In this document: positions 18,780-26,973 of the stretch, piece by piece
Layout: each line of letters opens with the position of its first letter
Numbering within the stretch: position 1 is the first letter of the stretch
Origin: Lysobacter sp. S4-A87
GTDB taxonomy: Bacteria > Pseudomonadota > Gammaproteobacteria > Xanthomonadales > Xanthomonadaceae
Assembly: GCF_022637455.1 (NCBI RefSeq)
Contig: NZ_CP093341.1
Coordinates: 2,852,001-2,916,000 of the forward strand
Length of the DNA: 64,000 bases
Direction: 5' to 3'
The notes under the pieces: model-generated
The model's database searches: none
Seen by the model: the letters and a program-made list of their open reading frames with translations, nothing else
Told to the model about the DNA's origin: nothing
Translations under genes and position numbers: made by a program

Positions 18780-20912
18780 ATGAACCCGACCTCCATCCTG
18801 CTTTCGGCCGTCCTCATGACCCTCGCCACCCCCACGGTCGCCGCGACCGCCGCCATCCCGCCCGATGCCACCAAGAAGCCGCACGTGGTCAAGGCGCCGC
18901 ACGGCGCGCAGCGCAACGACGAGTACTACTGGCTGCGCGACGACAAGCGCAAGAATCCGGAGATGCTGGCGTACCTCAATGCCGAAAACGCCTACGCCGA
19001 CGCGCTGATGGCGCCGCTCAAGCCGCTGGAGAACAAGCTGTACGAGGAAATCGTCAGCCGCATCAAGCAGGACGACAGCTCGGTGCCGTACCGCGAGCGC
19101 GGCTATCACTACTACAGCCGCTTCGAGACCGGCCAGGACTACCCGATCCATGCCCGCCGCAGCGGCAACATGGAGGCGCCGGAACAGGTCCTGCTCGACG
19201 TCAACGTGATGGCCCAGGGCAAGGACTACTTCAGCGTCGGCGACTGGGAAGTCAGCCAGGACAACCAGATCCTGGCCTGGGCCGACGACGCGGTCGGCCG
19301 TCGCCAGTACACCATCCGCTTCAAGAACCTCGCCACGGGCGAGGTCTACGCCGACGAGATTCCCGGCGTGTCGCCGAACCTGGTATGGGCGGATGACAAC
19401 AAGACCCTGTTCTACGTCGAGAACGATCCGGAAACCCTGCTGACCGTGCGCGTGAAGAAGCACGTGCTCGGCACGCCCGCGTCGAAGGACGTGCTGGTGT
19501 ACGAGGAGAAGGACGACAGCTTCTACATGGGCATCGACCGCTCGCGCGACGACAAGTACATCTGCATTGGCGTGGAGAGCACCGTGTCGAGCGAGATGCG
19601 CTGCGCACCGGCCGCCAACCCGGACAAGTTCGTGGTGCTGGCCCCGCGCGAGCGCGACGTCGAGTACCAGGCCGACCACCTCGACGGCCGCTGGGTGATC
19701 CGCACCAATGCCGACGGCGCCGCCAACTTCAAGCTCGTCACCGCGCCCAGCGATGCGACCTCGCGCAAGCAGTGGACAGACTGGGTGCCTCACCGCGAGG
19801 ACGTCTTTGTCGAAGGCTTCGAGCTGTTCGACGGCTTCACCGTCGTGGCCGAGCGTTCCGATGGCCTCGAGCGCCTGCGCCTGCTCAAGAAGGACGGCAA
19901 GGAAGAGTTCGTCAAGGCCGACGAGCCGGCCTACGCGATGGGCCTGTCGGTCAACTCCGAGCACGACACGCCGTGGCTGCGCTACAGCTATACCTCGCTG
20001 ACCACGCCCGGCACCACGTACGAAGTCAACGTCGAAACCGGCGAGCGCAAGCTGCTCAAGCGCGATCCGGTGCTGGGCTACGACCCGGAGAAGTACGTGA
20101 CCGAGCGCGTCTGGGCCACCGCCCGCGACGGCGTCAAGGTGCCGGTGTCGCTGGTCTACAAGAAGGGCTTCGAGAAGAACGGCAAGGCGGCGATGCTGCA
20201 GTACGCCTATGGCAGCTACGGCAGCTCGACCGATCCGCGCTTCAACGGCCCGGTGGTGAGCCTGCTCGACCGCGGCATGGTCTATGCGATCGCGCACATC
20301 CGCGGCGGCCAGGAGATGGGCCGCAAGTGGTACGACGACGGCAAGCTGTTCCACAAGAAGAACACCTTCACCGACTTCATCGACGTCACCGACGACCTGG
20401 TCAAGCAGGGCTATGCGGCCAAGGACCGCGTCGCGGCGTACGGCGGCAGCGCCGGCGGCCTGCTGATGGGGGCGATCGGCAACATGGCGCCGGGCCATTA
20501 CCGCGTGATCCTGTCGCAGGTGCCGTTCGTCGACGTGGTCACGACCATGCTCGATCCGACCATCCCGCTGACCACCAACGAATACGACGAGTGGGGCAAC
20601 CCGGAGAAGAAGGAGTACTACGACTACATGCTGTCGTACTCGCCCTACGACAACCTGTCGAAGCAGGCCTATCCGGCGATGTTCGTCGGCACCGGCCTGT
20701 GGGATTCGCAGGTGCAGTACTGGGAGCCGGCCAAGTACATCGCGCGCCTGCGCGACCTCGATGCCGGCACGCAGCCGATCGTGTTCCGCACCAACATGGA
20801 TGCCGGCCACGGCGGCAAGTCGGGACGCTTCCGCCGCTACCGCGAGCTGTCGGAGATGTACGCGTTCATGCTCGACCAGCTCGGCCTGGCCGAGGCGGCC
20901 GCGCGCCAGTAA
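18780..20912 (+). CDS. exported oligopeptidase B-like peptidase (S9A)
   Basis: A 710-residue serine peptidase. The sequence around the propeller start (PHGAQRNDEYYWLRDDKRKN) and the catalytic region (YGGSAGGLLMG, Ser about 557) match oligopeptidase B, which cuts after Arg or Lys. Asp in GLWDSQVQYWEP (about 642) and His in DAGHGGKSG (about 677) complete the triad. Unlike Escherichia coli PtrB it starts with a signal peptide (MNPTSILLSAVLMTLATPTVAA in two parts: hydrophobic core 5-17, cleavage near 22). ATG 18780 fits this better than the upstream in-frame start at 18753. Confidence 0.92.
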   Translation: MNPTSILLSAVLMTLATPTVAATAAIPPDATKKPHVVKAPHGAQRNDEYYWLRDDKRKNPEMLAYLNAENAYADALMAPLKPLENKLYEEIVSRIKQDDSSVPYRERGYHYYSRFETGQDYPIHARRSGNMEAPEQVLLDVNVMAQGKDYFSVGDWEVSQDNQILAWADDAVGRRQYTIRFKNLATGEVYADEIPGVSPNLVWADDNKTLFYVENDPETLLTVRVKKHVLGTPASKDVLVYEEKDDSFYMGIDRSRDDKYICIGVESTVSSEMRCAPAANPDKFVVLAPRERDVEYQADHLDGRWVIRTNADGAANFKLVTAPSDATSRKQWTDWVPHREDVFVEGFELFDGFTVVAERSDGLERLRLLKKDGKEEFVKADEPAYAMGLSVNSEHDTPWLRYSYTSLTTPGTTYEVNVETGERKLLKRDPVLGYDPEKYVTERVWATARDGVKVPVSLVYKKGFEKNGKAAMLQYAYGSYGSSTDPRFNGPVVSLLDRGMVYAIAHIRGGQEMGRKWYDDGKLFHKKNTFTDFIDVTDDLVKQGYAAKDRVAAYGGSAGGLLMGAIGNMAPGHYRVILSQVPFVDVVTTMLDPTIPLTTNEYDEWGNPEKKEYYDYMLSYSPYDNLSKQAYPAMFVGTGLWDSQVQYWEPAKYIARLRDLDAGTQPIVFRTNMDAGHGGKSGRFRRYRELSEMYAFMLDQLGLAEAAARQ

Positions 20913-20928
20913 CCGAACCCGGAAGGGT

Positions 20929-21011
20929 CGTCGTTCCCGCGCAGGCGGGAACCCATGGACGTACAAGCCCGGAAGCAACGTCCATCGATCCCCGCCTGCG
21001 CGGGGATGACG
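20929..21011. repeat. paired inverted palindromic repeat (REP-type)
   Basis: Two arms of 34 bases (20929-20962 and 20978-21011) face each other around a 15-base loop. Each arm itself contains a hairpin (for example CCCCGCCTGCGCGGGG). A single arm recurs at 58942-58975. The element lies after the oligopeptidase gene and could act as its terminator or mRNA-stabilising stem. An in-frame ATG of the next gene (21006) lies inside the right arm. Confidence 0.85.
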
Positions 21012-21023
21012 AACCAGAACCAG

Positions 21024-21452
21024 ATGTCCCTGCCACCGTCGAAACCGCCCGTGCCCGGGCCCGTCAAAATCCCGCCCAGCCGCTGGCGTTGGGCCTGGTG
21101 GCTGCTGGCCTATGCCAGCCTCGGCCTGGGCGTGATCGGGATCGTGGTGCCCGGGCTGCCCACGGTGCCGTTCGTGCTGCTGTCGGCCTTCGCCGCCGCG
21201 CGCGGCTCGCAGCGCCTGCACGACTGGCTGCTGGCGCACCCGCAGTTCGGCCCGATGATCCGCGACTGGCAGGCGCACGGCGCGGTCAGCCGCCGCGCCA
21301 AGTGGCTGGCGGTGTCGATGATGGCCGCCTGCGCGGTGATCATGTTCCTGACCGCGTCACGCTGGTGGATGGCGGCCACCGGGACGGCGATCATGACGGT
21401 CGTCGCGATCTGGCTGTGGGCGCGACCGGAACCGACGCGGCCGCCGCACTGA
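21024..21452 (+). CDS. YbaN-like inner-membrane protein (DUF454)
   Basis: A 142-residue membrane protein with a hydrophobic pair near residues 23-57 (LLAYASLGLGVIGIVVPGLP), the DUF454 hallmark GLPTVPFVLLSAFAAARGS, the following HDWLLAHPQFGPMIRDW, and further helices at about 96-135. This is the usual DUF454 layout. The start could be ATG 21024 or ATG 21006; the latter lies in the palindromic repeat, so 21024 is preferred. Function is unknown in all relatives. It is followed by lptM 53 bases later. Confidence 0.82.
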   Translation: MSLPPSKPPVPGPVKIPPSRWRWAWWLLAYASLGLGVIGIVVPGLPTVPFVLLSAFAAARGSQRLHDWLLAHPQFGPMIRDWQAHGAVSRRAKWLAVSMMAACAVIMFLTASRWWMAATGTAIMTVVAIWLWARPEPTRPPH

Positions 21453-21493
21453 CCGCGCCGCAAGGCCACGTCGAATCGTTCATCGCAGCGGGC

Positions 21494-21505
21494 TACACTG
21501 CGGCC
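21494..21505 (+). promoter_or_regulatory. predicted leaderless -10 element of lptM-dapF
   Basis: TACACT (21494-21499), six bases, then ATG at 21506. It predicts a transcript starting at the start codon of lptM and running through dapF, the DUF484 gene and xerC. Confidence 0.45.
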
Positions 21506-21811
21506 ATGAACGCAACTCCCGCCCCACGACAGATCCTCATCGCGCTGTCCCTGGTCGCGCTGCCGCTGGCCCTGGCCGGCTGCGGCAACAAGGGCCCGCT
21601 GATCCTGGCGCCCAAGTCGATCCCGGTCGACCCGTCGACCCTGCCGCCGATGACACCGCCGGCCGAGCCGACGCCCACCACCGACGAGCCGGCGACCGAC
21701 GAGCCGGCCACGACCGTGCCGGCAAGCGACGCCGACGACGTCGACGGCAAGAAGAAGGGCACCGCCGAGCCGACTCCGGTCCCGAAGCAGGCCGACGAAA
21801 CCGATGGCTGA
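21506..21811 (+). CDS. lptM: small lipoprotein LptM (YifL type)
   Basis: A 101-residue outer-membrane lipoprotein. The signal peptide ends LALAGC (Cys26), followed by [10 protein letters not shown], the conserved start of LptM. In E. coli LptM stabilises the LptDE complex that inserts lipopolysaccharide. The remainder is a disordered Pro/Thr/Asp/Glu tail longer than in E. coli, with a short tandem repeat ([10 protein letters not shown]). It overlaps dapF by eight bases, the standard lptM-dapF arrangement. Too short and too overlapped to be picked by length alone; the lipobox and neighbour decide the call. Confidence 0.88.
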   Translation: MNATPAPRQILIALSLVALPLALAGCGNKGPLILAPKSIPVDPSTLPPMTPPAEPTPTTDEPATDEPATTVPASDADDVDGKKKGTAEPTPVPKQADETDG

Positions 21812-22673
21812 GTCCGTGCACGCGCGCAAGCCCGTACGGTTCAGCAAGATGCACGGCGCCGGCAACGACTTCGTCGTGCTGGACCTTCGTGGCGGCGTTG
21901 CCGCCCCCGCACCCGACCTGTGCCGGTCGCTGGCCGACCGCCACTTCGGTGTCGGCTGCGACCAGATCCTGACCGTCGAGGACGCCAAGAGCAGCGACGT
22001 CGTCGCCCGCTACCGCATCTGGAACGCCGACGGTTCGTCGTCGCAGCAGTGCGGCAATGGCGCCCGCTGCATCGCCGCCTGGCTGGTGCGTGACGCGCAG
22101 GCCAGCGGTCGCGCGCTCGCCGGCGACTTCCTGCTCGACAGCCCCGTCGAAACGCACGCGGTGACCCAGCTCGGCGACGGGCGCTATCGCATCGTCATGG
22201 GCACGCCGCGTTTCGCCCCGGCCAGCATCCCGCTGCACGGCTTTGCCGGTGCGCAGGACGAATATGTCATCGAGCAGAACGACTCGGTGTTCACCTTCGG
22301 CGCGGTGTCGATGGGCAACCCGCACGCGGTGATCGAGGTCGAGGACGTCGATGCCGCACCCGTGGAGACGGTCGCCCCGGTGCTGCAGTCGCACGCCGCA
22401 TTCCCGGAGTCGGTCAACGTCGGCTTCGCCCAGGTGCAGTCGCGCCAGCGCATCCGCCTGCGCGTGTACGAGCGCGGCGTAGGTGAGACGCTGGCCTGTG
22501 GCAGTGGCGCCTGCGCCGCAGCGGCGGTGCTGATGCGCCGTGGCCGCGTCGACCGCGACGTCACCGTGGCATTGCCGGGCGGCGATCTGCAGATTTCCTG
22601 GCCGGCCGACGACGCACCGCTGACGATGTCCGGGCCAACCGCATTCGTGTTCGAAGGGGAGTGGAACCAATGA
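21804..22673 (+). CDS. dapF: diaminopimelate epimerase
   Basis: Cytoplasmic enzyme (289 aa) converting LL- to meso-diaminopimelate for lysine and peptidoglycan synthesis. The two catalytic cysteines are Cys83 in [10 protein letters not shown] and Cys232 in [10 protein letters not shown]. The N-terminal [11 protein letters not shown] is the family signature. Length is normal apart from about eight extra N-terminal residues. It overlaps lptM by eight bases and the following DUF484 gene by four (ATGA), forming a coupled operon with xerC. Confidence 0.97.
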   Translation: MAESVHARKPVRFSKMHGAGNDFVVLDLRGGVAAPAPDLCRSLADRHFGVGCDQILTVEDAKSSDVVARYRIWNADGSSSQQCGNGARCIAAWLVRDAQASGRALAGDFLLDSPVETHAVTQLGDGRYRIVMGTPRFAPASIPLHGFAGAQDEYVIEQNDSVFTFGAVSMGNPHAVIEVEDVDAAPVETVAPVLQSHAAFPESVNVGFAQVQSRQRIRLRVYERGVGETLACGSGACAAAAVLMRRGRVDRDVTVALPGGDLQISWPADDAPLTMSGPTAFVFEGEWNQ

Positions 22674-23344
22674 ACGAGACCCAGGAAAAGCTTGGCGCGC
22701 ACGAAGTCGCGGCCTGGCTGCGCCGGCACCCGCGGTTCCTGCAGCAGTTCCCCGACCTGGCCGTCACCCTGGTGGTGCCGCGCGAGGAAGGCTCGGCGGC
22801 ATCGCTGGCCAGCTACCAGCTGGAAGTGCTGCGCGACAAGAACCGCGAACTGTCGCGGCGCTTGCAGGAACTGTTCGGCAACGCCCAGGAGAACGAGCGC
22901 CTGTCGGTGCGCACGCACCAGCTCACCCTGGCGCTGATGCGCCAGGACAGCGCGGCCGACACGCTGCGGGCGATGGCGGCCAGTCTGGCCGAGGATTTCA
23001 ACGGCGACCTGGTGCGGCTGGTGATGTTCAAGCCGGTCGAGGGCCTAAGCGACGTCGACTGGATGCAGGTCGTGGCGCAGGACGATGCGTGCCTGCAGCC
23101 GTTCCGCGATTGCCTTGGCGATGGCGAACCGCTGTGCGGGCGCCTGCAGCCGGAGAAGCATGCGGTGCTGTACGGCATGCGTGCCGAAGAAGTGCAGTCG
23201 ACCGCGCTGCTGCCGCTGCCGGGCGTGGGCATGGTCGCGGTTGGCAGCCATGACGCGAACCGCTTCTTCCCCGGCATGGGCACGCTGTTCCTGCGCATGA
23301 TGGGCGAGTCGCTGGTGACGGCGCTGAAGCGGTTCGACGGCTGA
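22670..23344 (+). CDS. DUF484 family protein
   Basis: A 224-residue cytoplasmic protein: an N-terminal part typical of DUF484 ([20 protein letters not shown]), a coiled-coil stretch at about 45-75 ([20 protein letters not shown]) and a GAF-like domain behind it. Its ATG overlaps the dapF stop. The same gene lies between dapF and xerC in many gammaproteobacteria (yigA in E. coli). No biochemical role is established. Confidence 0.88.
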   Translation: MNETQEKLGAHEVAAWLRRHPRFLQQFPDLAVTLVVPREEGSAASLASYQLEVLRDKNRELSRRLQELFGNAQENERLSVRTHQLTLALMRQDSAADTLRAMAASLAEDFNGDLVRLVMFKPVEGLSDVDWMQVVAQDDACLQPFRDCLGDGEPLCGRLQPEKHAVLYGMRAEEVQSTALLPLPGVGMVAVGSHDANRFFPGMGTLFLRMMGESLVTALKRFDG

Positions 23345-23348
23345 GTCG

Positions 23349-24329
23349 ATGAAGGCGAAGCGGCCTGCTGGTGTCGCTCCCTCTCGCGAAGCGAAGGGCT
23401 TGGGCGGAAATGGTGGTGTGGGCGGGGATGACGCCCGCGGTATTGAGCCCACCGAGCCGACTGTCGAGCAATACCTCGCCCACCTGCAGGTCGAGCGCCG
23501 CATGTCCGCGCACACGCTCGACGCGTATCGCCGCGATCTGCTGGCACTGGCGCAGTGGGCGCGAACGCAGGCCGCCGACATCACCGCATTGCACGCCGAG
23601 CAGGTGCGCGCCTTCGTCGCATCCGAGCACCGCCGCGGACTGTCGCCCAAGAGCCTGCAGCGTCGTCTTTCGGCCTGCCGCAGCTTCTACGCCTGGCTGG
23701 TCCGGCAAGGCCGGTTGGGCGCGAGCCCGGCCGCAGCGATCCGTTCGCCCAAGGCGCCGCGCAAGCTGCCGCAGGTGCTCGATCCGGACGAAGCCAAGGC
23801 ACTGGTGGAAGTGCCGACCGACGCACCGCTCGGGCTGCGCGACCGTGCGCTGCTGGAGCTGTTCTACTCGTCCGGATTGCGCCTGTCGGAGCTGTGCGGC
23901 CTGCGCTGGCGCGACATCGACCTCGCCGACGCGCTGGTGAACGTGCTCGGCAAGGGCAGCAAGCAGCGCAGCGTGCCGGTCGGCACGCATGCGCGCACGG
24001 CACTGCACGAATGGCGGGCGTCCACCGGTGCCGCGAACGATGCGCCGGTGTTCCCGGGGCGTGGCGGTGGCACGATCACGCCGCGCGCGGTGCAGATGCG
24101 GTTGCGCCAGCTGGCGCAGCGCCAGGGCCTGTTCAAGCGCGTGCATCCGCATCTGCTGCGGCATTCGTTTGCCAGCCACATCCTGGAATCGTCAGGCGAC
24201 CTGCGCGGTGTGCAGGAGTTGCTCGGCCACGCCGACATCGCCACGACGCAGATCTACACACACCTGGATTACCAGCACCTGGCGAAGGTCTACGACGCGG
24301 CGCATCCGCGCGCCAAGCGCAAGCCGTAG
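23349..24329 (+). CDS. xerC: tyrosine recombinase XerC
   Basis: Site-specific recombinase (326 aa) acting with XerD at dif to resolve chromosome dimers. The SAM-like N-domain starts at TVEQYLAHL (about 37). Catalytic residues are Arg in SSGLRLSEL (about 180), Lys in GKGSKQR (about 204), HxxR in HLLRHSFASH (about 265), His in LLGHAD and the nucleophile Tyr in TQIYTHLD. The first 35 residues are a Gly-rich extension absent from E. coli XerC; its DNA contains GCGGGGATGACG, which also ends the palindromic repeat arms in this window. It follows the DUF484 gene by four bases. Confidence 0.94.
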   Translation: MKAKRPAGVAPSREAKGLGGNGGVGGDDARGIEPTEPTVEQYLAHLQVERRMSAHTLDAYRRDLLALAQWARTQAADITALHAEQVRAFVASEHRRGLSPKSLQRRLSACRSFYAWLVRQGRLGASPAAAIRSPKAPRKLPQVLDPDEAKALVEVPTDAPLGLRDRALLELFYSSGLRLSELCGLRWRDIDLADALVNVLGKGSKQRSVPVGTHARTALHEWRASTGAANDAPVFPGRGGGTITPRAVQMRLRQLAQRQGLFKRVHPHLLRHSFASHILESSGDLRGVQELLGHADIATTQIYTHLDYQHLAKVYDAAHPRAKRKP

Positions 24330-24338
24330 AGCGCCCTT

Positions 24339-24416
24339 CTTTCGCTCTGCCGCAAGGGGAGGGCAGGCCGCAAAGCGGCCGGGCAGTGGGGGCGCGGCTT
24401 GAAAAGCCGCCCCGCC
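24339..24416. repeat. GC-rich hairpin cluster between xerC and hslV
   Basis: Contains GGCCGC-AAA-GCGGCC (about 24367-24381) and GCGGCTT-GAAA-AGCCGC (about 24394-24410). It probably serves as the xerC terminator. The second hairpin overlaps the -35 box of the hslV promoter. Confidence 0.5.
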
Positions 24417-24427
24417 CGACCCCATCT
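24398..24427 (+). promoter_or_regulatory. heat-shock (sigma-32) promoter of hslVU
   Basis: CTTGAAA (24398-24404), a 15-base spacer and CCCCATCT (24420-24427) match the E. coli RpoH consensus CTTGAAA-N11-16-CCCCATNT at every fixed position. Transcription would start near 24434, giving a short leader that contains the GGAG ribosome-binding site 8 bases before the hslV ATG. Confidence 0.85.
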
Positions 24428-24453
24428 CGTTCCGGTCCCCCCCGGAGCTCCCC

Positions 24454-25005
24454 ATGGACCCGAGCCAGAACCCCACCGTCTTCCACGCCACCACCATCGT
24501 TTCGGTGCGCCGTGACGGCCGCGTCGCCGTCGCCGGCGACGGCCAGGTCACCCTTGGCCACACCGTGATGAAAGCCAACGCGCGCAAGGTCCGCCGCCTC
24601 GGCCGCGACGGCCAGGTGCTGGCCGGCTTCGCCGGCGCCGCCGCCGACGCCTTCACCCTGTTCGAACTGTTCGAAGCCAAGCTCGAGAAGCACGGCCAAC
24701 TCGCCCGCGCCGCGGTCGAACTGGCCAAGGATTGGCGCACTGAGCGCCGCCTGGGCAAGCTCGAGGCACTGCTCGCGGTCGCCGATCGCGACACCTCGCT
24801 GATCATCAGCGGCACCGGCGACGTGATCGAGCCGGAGGACGGCATCATCGCCATTGGTTCGGGCGGCATGTACGCGCTGTCGGCTGCGCGCGCGCTGATC
24901 GCGCACACCCAGCTCGACGCCCGCACCATCGCCACCGAGGCCATCAACATCGCCGGCGACGTGTGCATCTACACGAACCGCAACGTCGTAGTCGAAGAGC
25001 TCTGA
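24454..25005 (+). CDS. hslV: HslV protease subunit (ATP-dependent HslUV)
   Basis: Proteasome-like peptidase (183 aa) that assembles as a double hexamer and degrades proteins unfolded by HslU. The catalytic Thr is in [12 protein letters not shown]. Here it is preceded by an 11-12 residue extension ([12 protein letters not shown]), so the N-terminus must be trimmed to expose it; E. coli HslV has only Met before Thr. This extension is usual in xanthomonads. [13 protein letters not shown] is typical of the family. It is expressed from a sigma-32 promoter and is followed by hslU after four bases. Confidence 0.97.
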   Translation: MDPSQNPTVFHATTIVSVRRDGRVAVAGDGQVTLGHTVMKANARKVRRLGRDGQVLAGFAGAAADAFTLFELFEAKLEKHGQLARAAVELAKDWRTERRLGKLEALLAVADRDTSLIISGTGDVIEPEDGIIAIGSGGMYALSAARALIAHTQLDARTIATEAINIAGDVCIYTNRNVVVEEL

Positions 25006-25009
25006 CCCC

Positions 25010-26398
25010 ATGCCCATCAAGCCCGATACCAGCCACGCCACGATGACTCCGCGCGAGATCGTGCAGGAGCTCGATCGCCACATCGTCGGCCAGCACGCGG
25101 CCAAGCGCGCGGTCGCCATCGCGCTGCGCAACCGCTGGCGCCGCATGCAGCTCGACGACGAGCTGCGCAACGAGGTCATGCCCAAGAACATCCTGATGAT
25201 CGGCCCCACCGGCGTCGGCAAGACCGAGATCGCGCGCCGGCTGGCGACGCTCGCCAATGCCCCGTTCGTGAAGGTCGAGGCGACGCGCTTCACCGAAGTC
25301 GGCTATGTCGGCAAGGACGTCGAGCAGATCGTCCGCGACCTGGCCGACACCGCGGTCAAGCTCTACCGCGAGCAGGCCAAGCAGAAAGTGCGCACCCAGG
25401 CCGAGGAGCGTGCCGAAGAGCGCATCCTCGACGCTCTGTTGCCGCGCCGCGCCGGAGCCACCAGCACCGTGTTCGGATTCAACGCCGCCGAAGCCGCCAG
25501 GGACGAACCGTCGTCGCAGGACAACGAGACCCGCGCCAAGCTGCGCAAGCAGCTGCGCAGCGGCGCGCTCGACGACCGCGAGATCGAGATCGAAACCGCG
25601 GTCAACGTCGGCGTCGACATCATGGCCCCGCCGGGCATGGAGGAGATGGGCCAGCAGCTGCGGCAGATGTTCTCGCAGGTCGCCGGCGCCAAGACCCACA
25701 AGAAGACGATGGCGGTGCGCGCGGCACGCTCGCAGCTCACCGAGGACGAGGCCGGCAAGCTCGTCAACGAGGACGACGTGCGCGAGGCCGCGATCGAAGC
25801 CTGCGAACAGCACGGCATCGTCTTCATCGACGAGATCGACAAGGTCGCCAAGCGCGGAGAGAACGTCGGCGGTGGCGATGTCAGCCGCGAAGGCGTGCAG
25901 CGCGACCTGCTGCCGCTGGTCGAAGGTTCGACCGTGAGCACCAAGTACGGCCCGGTCAAGACCGACCACATCCTGTTCATCGCGTCCGGCGCGTTCCACC
26001 TGGCCAAACCCAGCGACCTGATCCCGGAGCTGCAGGGTCGCTTTCCGATCCGGGTCGAGCTGACCGCGCTGAGCAAGGACGATTTCGTCCGCATCCTGAC
26101 CGAGCCGAAGGCGGCACTGGTCACGCAGTACATCGAGCTGCTCAAGACCGAAGGCGTCGCGGTGCAGTTTGGTGCCGACGCCGTGGAGCGCCTGGCCGAG
26201 ATCGCGGCGCTGGTCAACGAGCGCCAGGAAAACATCGGCGCGCGGCGACTGCACACGGTGCTCGAGCGCCTGCTCGATACGCTGAGCTATGAAGCACCGG
26301 ACCGCGGCGGGCAGGCGATCACCATCGACCGCGCGTACGTGGATTCGCACCTGGGCGAGCTGGTGAAGGATCCGGACCTGAGCCGCTACATCCTGTAG
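25010..26398 (+). CDS. hslU: HslU unfoldase subunit of HslUV
   Basis: AAA+ ATPase (462 aa) that unfolds substrates and feeds them to HslV. Walker A is GPTGVGKT (about 65-72), the pore loop is GYVGKDV, Walker B is IVFIDEIDK, and the sensor/C-terminal part ends LSRYIL, the tail that docks into HslV. The I-domain with its coiled helices lies at about 110-240. Length is normal. It is co-transcribed with hslV and ends before a palindromic repeat shared with the convergent OsmC gene. Confidence 0.97.
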   Translation: MPIKPDTSHATMTPREIVQELDRHIVGQHAAKRAVAIALRNRWRRMQLDDELRNEVMPKNILMIGPTGVGKTEIARRLATLANAPFVKVEATRFTEVGYVGKDVEQIVRDLADTAVKLYREQAKQKVRTQAEERAEERILDALLPRRAGATSTVFGFNAAEAARDEPSSQDNETRAKLRKQLRSGALDDREIEIETAVNVGVDIMAPPGMEEMGQQLRQMFSQVAGAKTHKKTMAVRAARSQLTEDEAGKLVNEDDVREAAIEACEQHGIVFIDEIDKVAKRGENVGGGDVSREGVQRDLLPLVEGSTVSTKYGPVKTDHILFIASGAFHLAKPSDLIPELQGRFPIRVELTALSKDDFVRILTEPKAALVTQYIELLKTEGVAVQFGADAVERLAEIAALVNERQENIGARRLHTVLERLLDTLSYEAPDRGGQAITIDRAYVDSHLGELVKDPDLSRYIL

Positions 26399-26408
26399 TG
26401 GCCTGAAG

Positions 26409-26465
26409 CCCCTCTCCCGCCCGAGCGCCATGCGCTCGGGCCGGGGTGCGGGTTGGGGTGAGGGC
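26409..26465. terminator. palindromic repeat acting as bidirectional terminator
   Basis: Stem CCCGAGCGC-CAT-GCGCTCGGG (26420-26440) within a repeat that begins CCCCTCTCCCGC and ends GGGGTGAGGGC. Relatives occur at 55392, 58895 and 61688. It lies between the convergent hslU and osmC genes. Confidence 0.65.
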
Positions 26466-26474
26466 AAGCGCGCC

Positions 26475-26927
26475 TCAGCGCGCCTCCACCGTCACCTCGG
26501 TCTTCACCGAATTGGCAATGAAGCAGTTGCGGTGCGCCGACTCGTGCAGCTTCGTCAGCGCTTCCGCGTCGGCCGGCCCTTTGCCCTCGGCGAACACGAT
26601 CCGCGGCCGCAACACCACCCGGGTGACCGCGAGCCGCCCGTCGCTGTTCTTCTCCAGCGTGCCGACCGCTTCGTCCTGGTAGTGGTCGACCACCCAGCCC
26701 TTCTTCGCCGCGATCGCCAGCAGCGTCAGCATGTGGCACGACGACAGTGCGGCGACCAGGGCTTCCTCCGGATCCACGCCTGCGACGTTGCCCAGGTATT
26801 CCGGCGCGGCCGAACCGGCGATGCGCTGGCCGCCGTCGAAGACCCATTCGTGGTCGCGTGAATAACCTTCGGAATCGAACCGGCCTTCATTGCGCAGCCA
26901 GTGGATCGAGGCACGATGTTCCGACAT
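26475..26927 (-). CDS. OsmC/Ohr family thiol peroxidase-like protein
   Basis: A 150-residue cytoplasmic protein of the OsmC superfamily, which reduces organic hydroperoxides with two cysteines. The two conserved Cys are in SSCHMLTLL (about 66) and HRNCFIANSVKTEV (about 134). The subgroup is the OsmC-like one with N-terminal HWLRNEGRFDSEGYSRDHEW rather than Ohr proper. ATG 26927 is chosen because GGAG lies seven bases upstream; an in-frame upstream extension has no homology. Confidence 0.87.
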   Translation of the reverse strand: MSEHRASIHWLRNEGRFDSEGYSRDHEWVFDGGQRIAGSAAPEYLGNVAGVDPEEALVAALSSCHMLTLLAIAAKKGWVVDHYQDEAVGTLEKNSDGRLAVTRVVLRPRIVFAEGKGPADAEALTKLHESAHRNCFIANSVKTEVTVEAR

Positions 26928-26973
26928 GGGCGGCTCCTGCATGGGGGGAGCCGCCACGATGCCACAGCCCAGG

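Noticed and set aside
15971-21278. Long minus-strand frames opposite the two S9 peptidases
   Set aside because: They lack recognisable motifs and lie opposite well-supported genes with complete catalytic triads.
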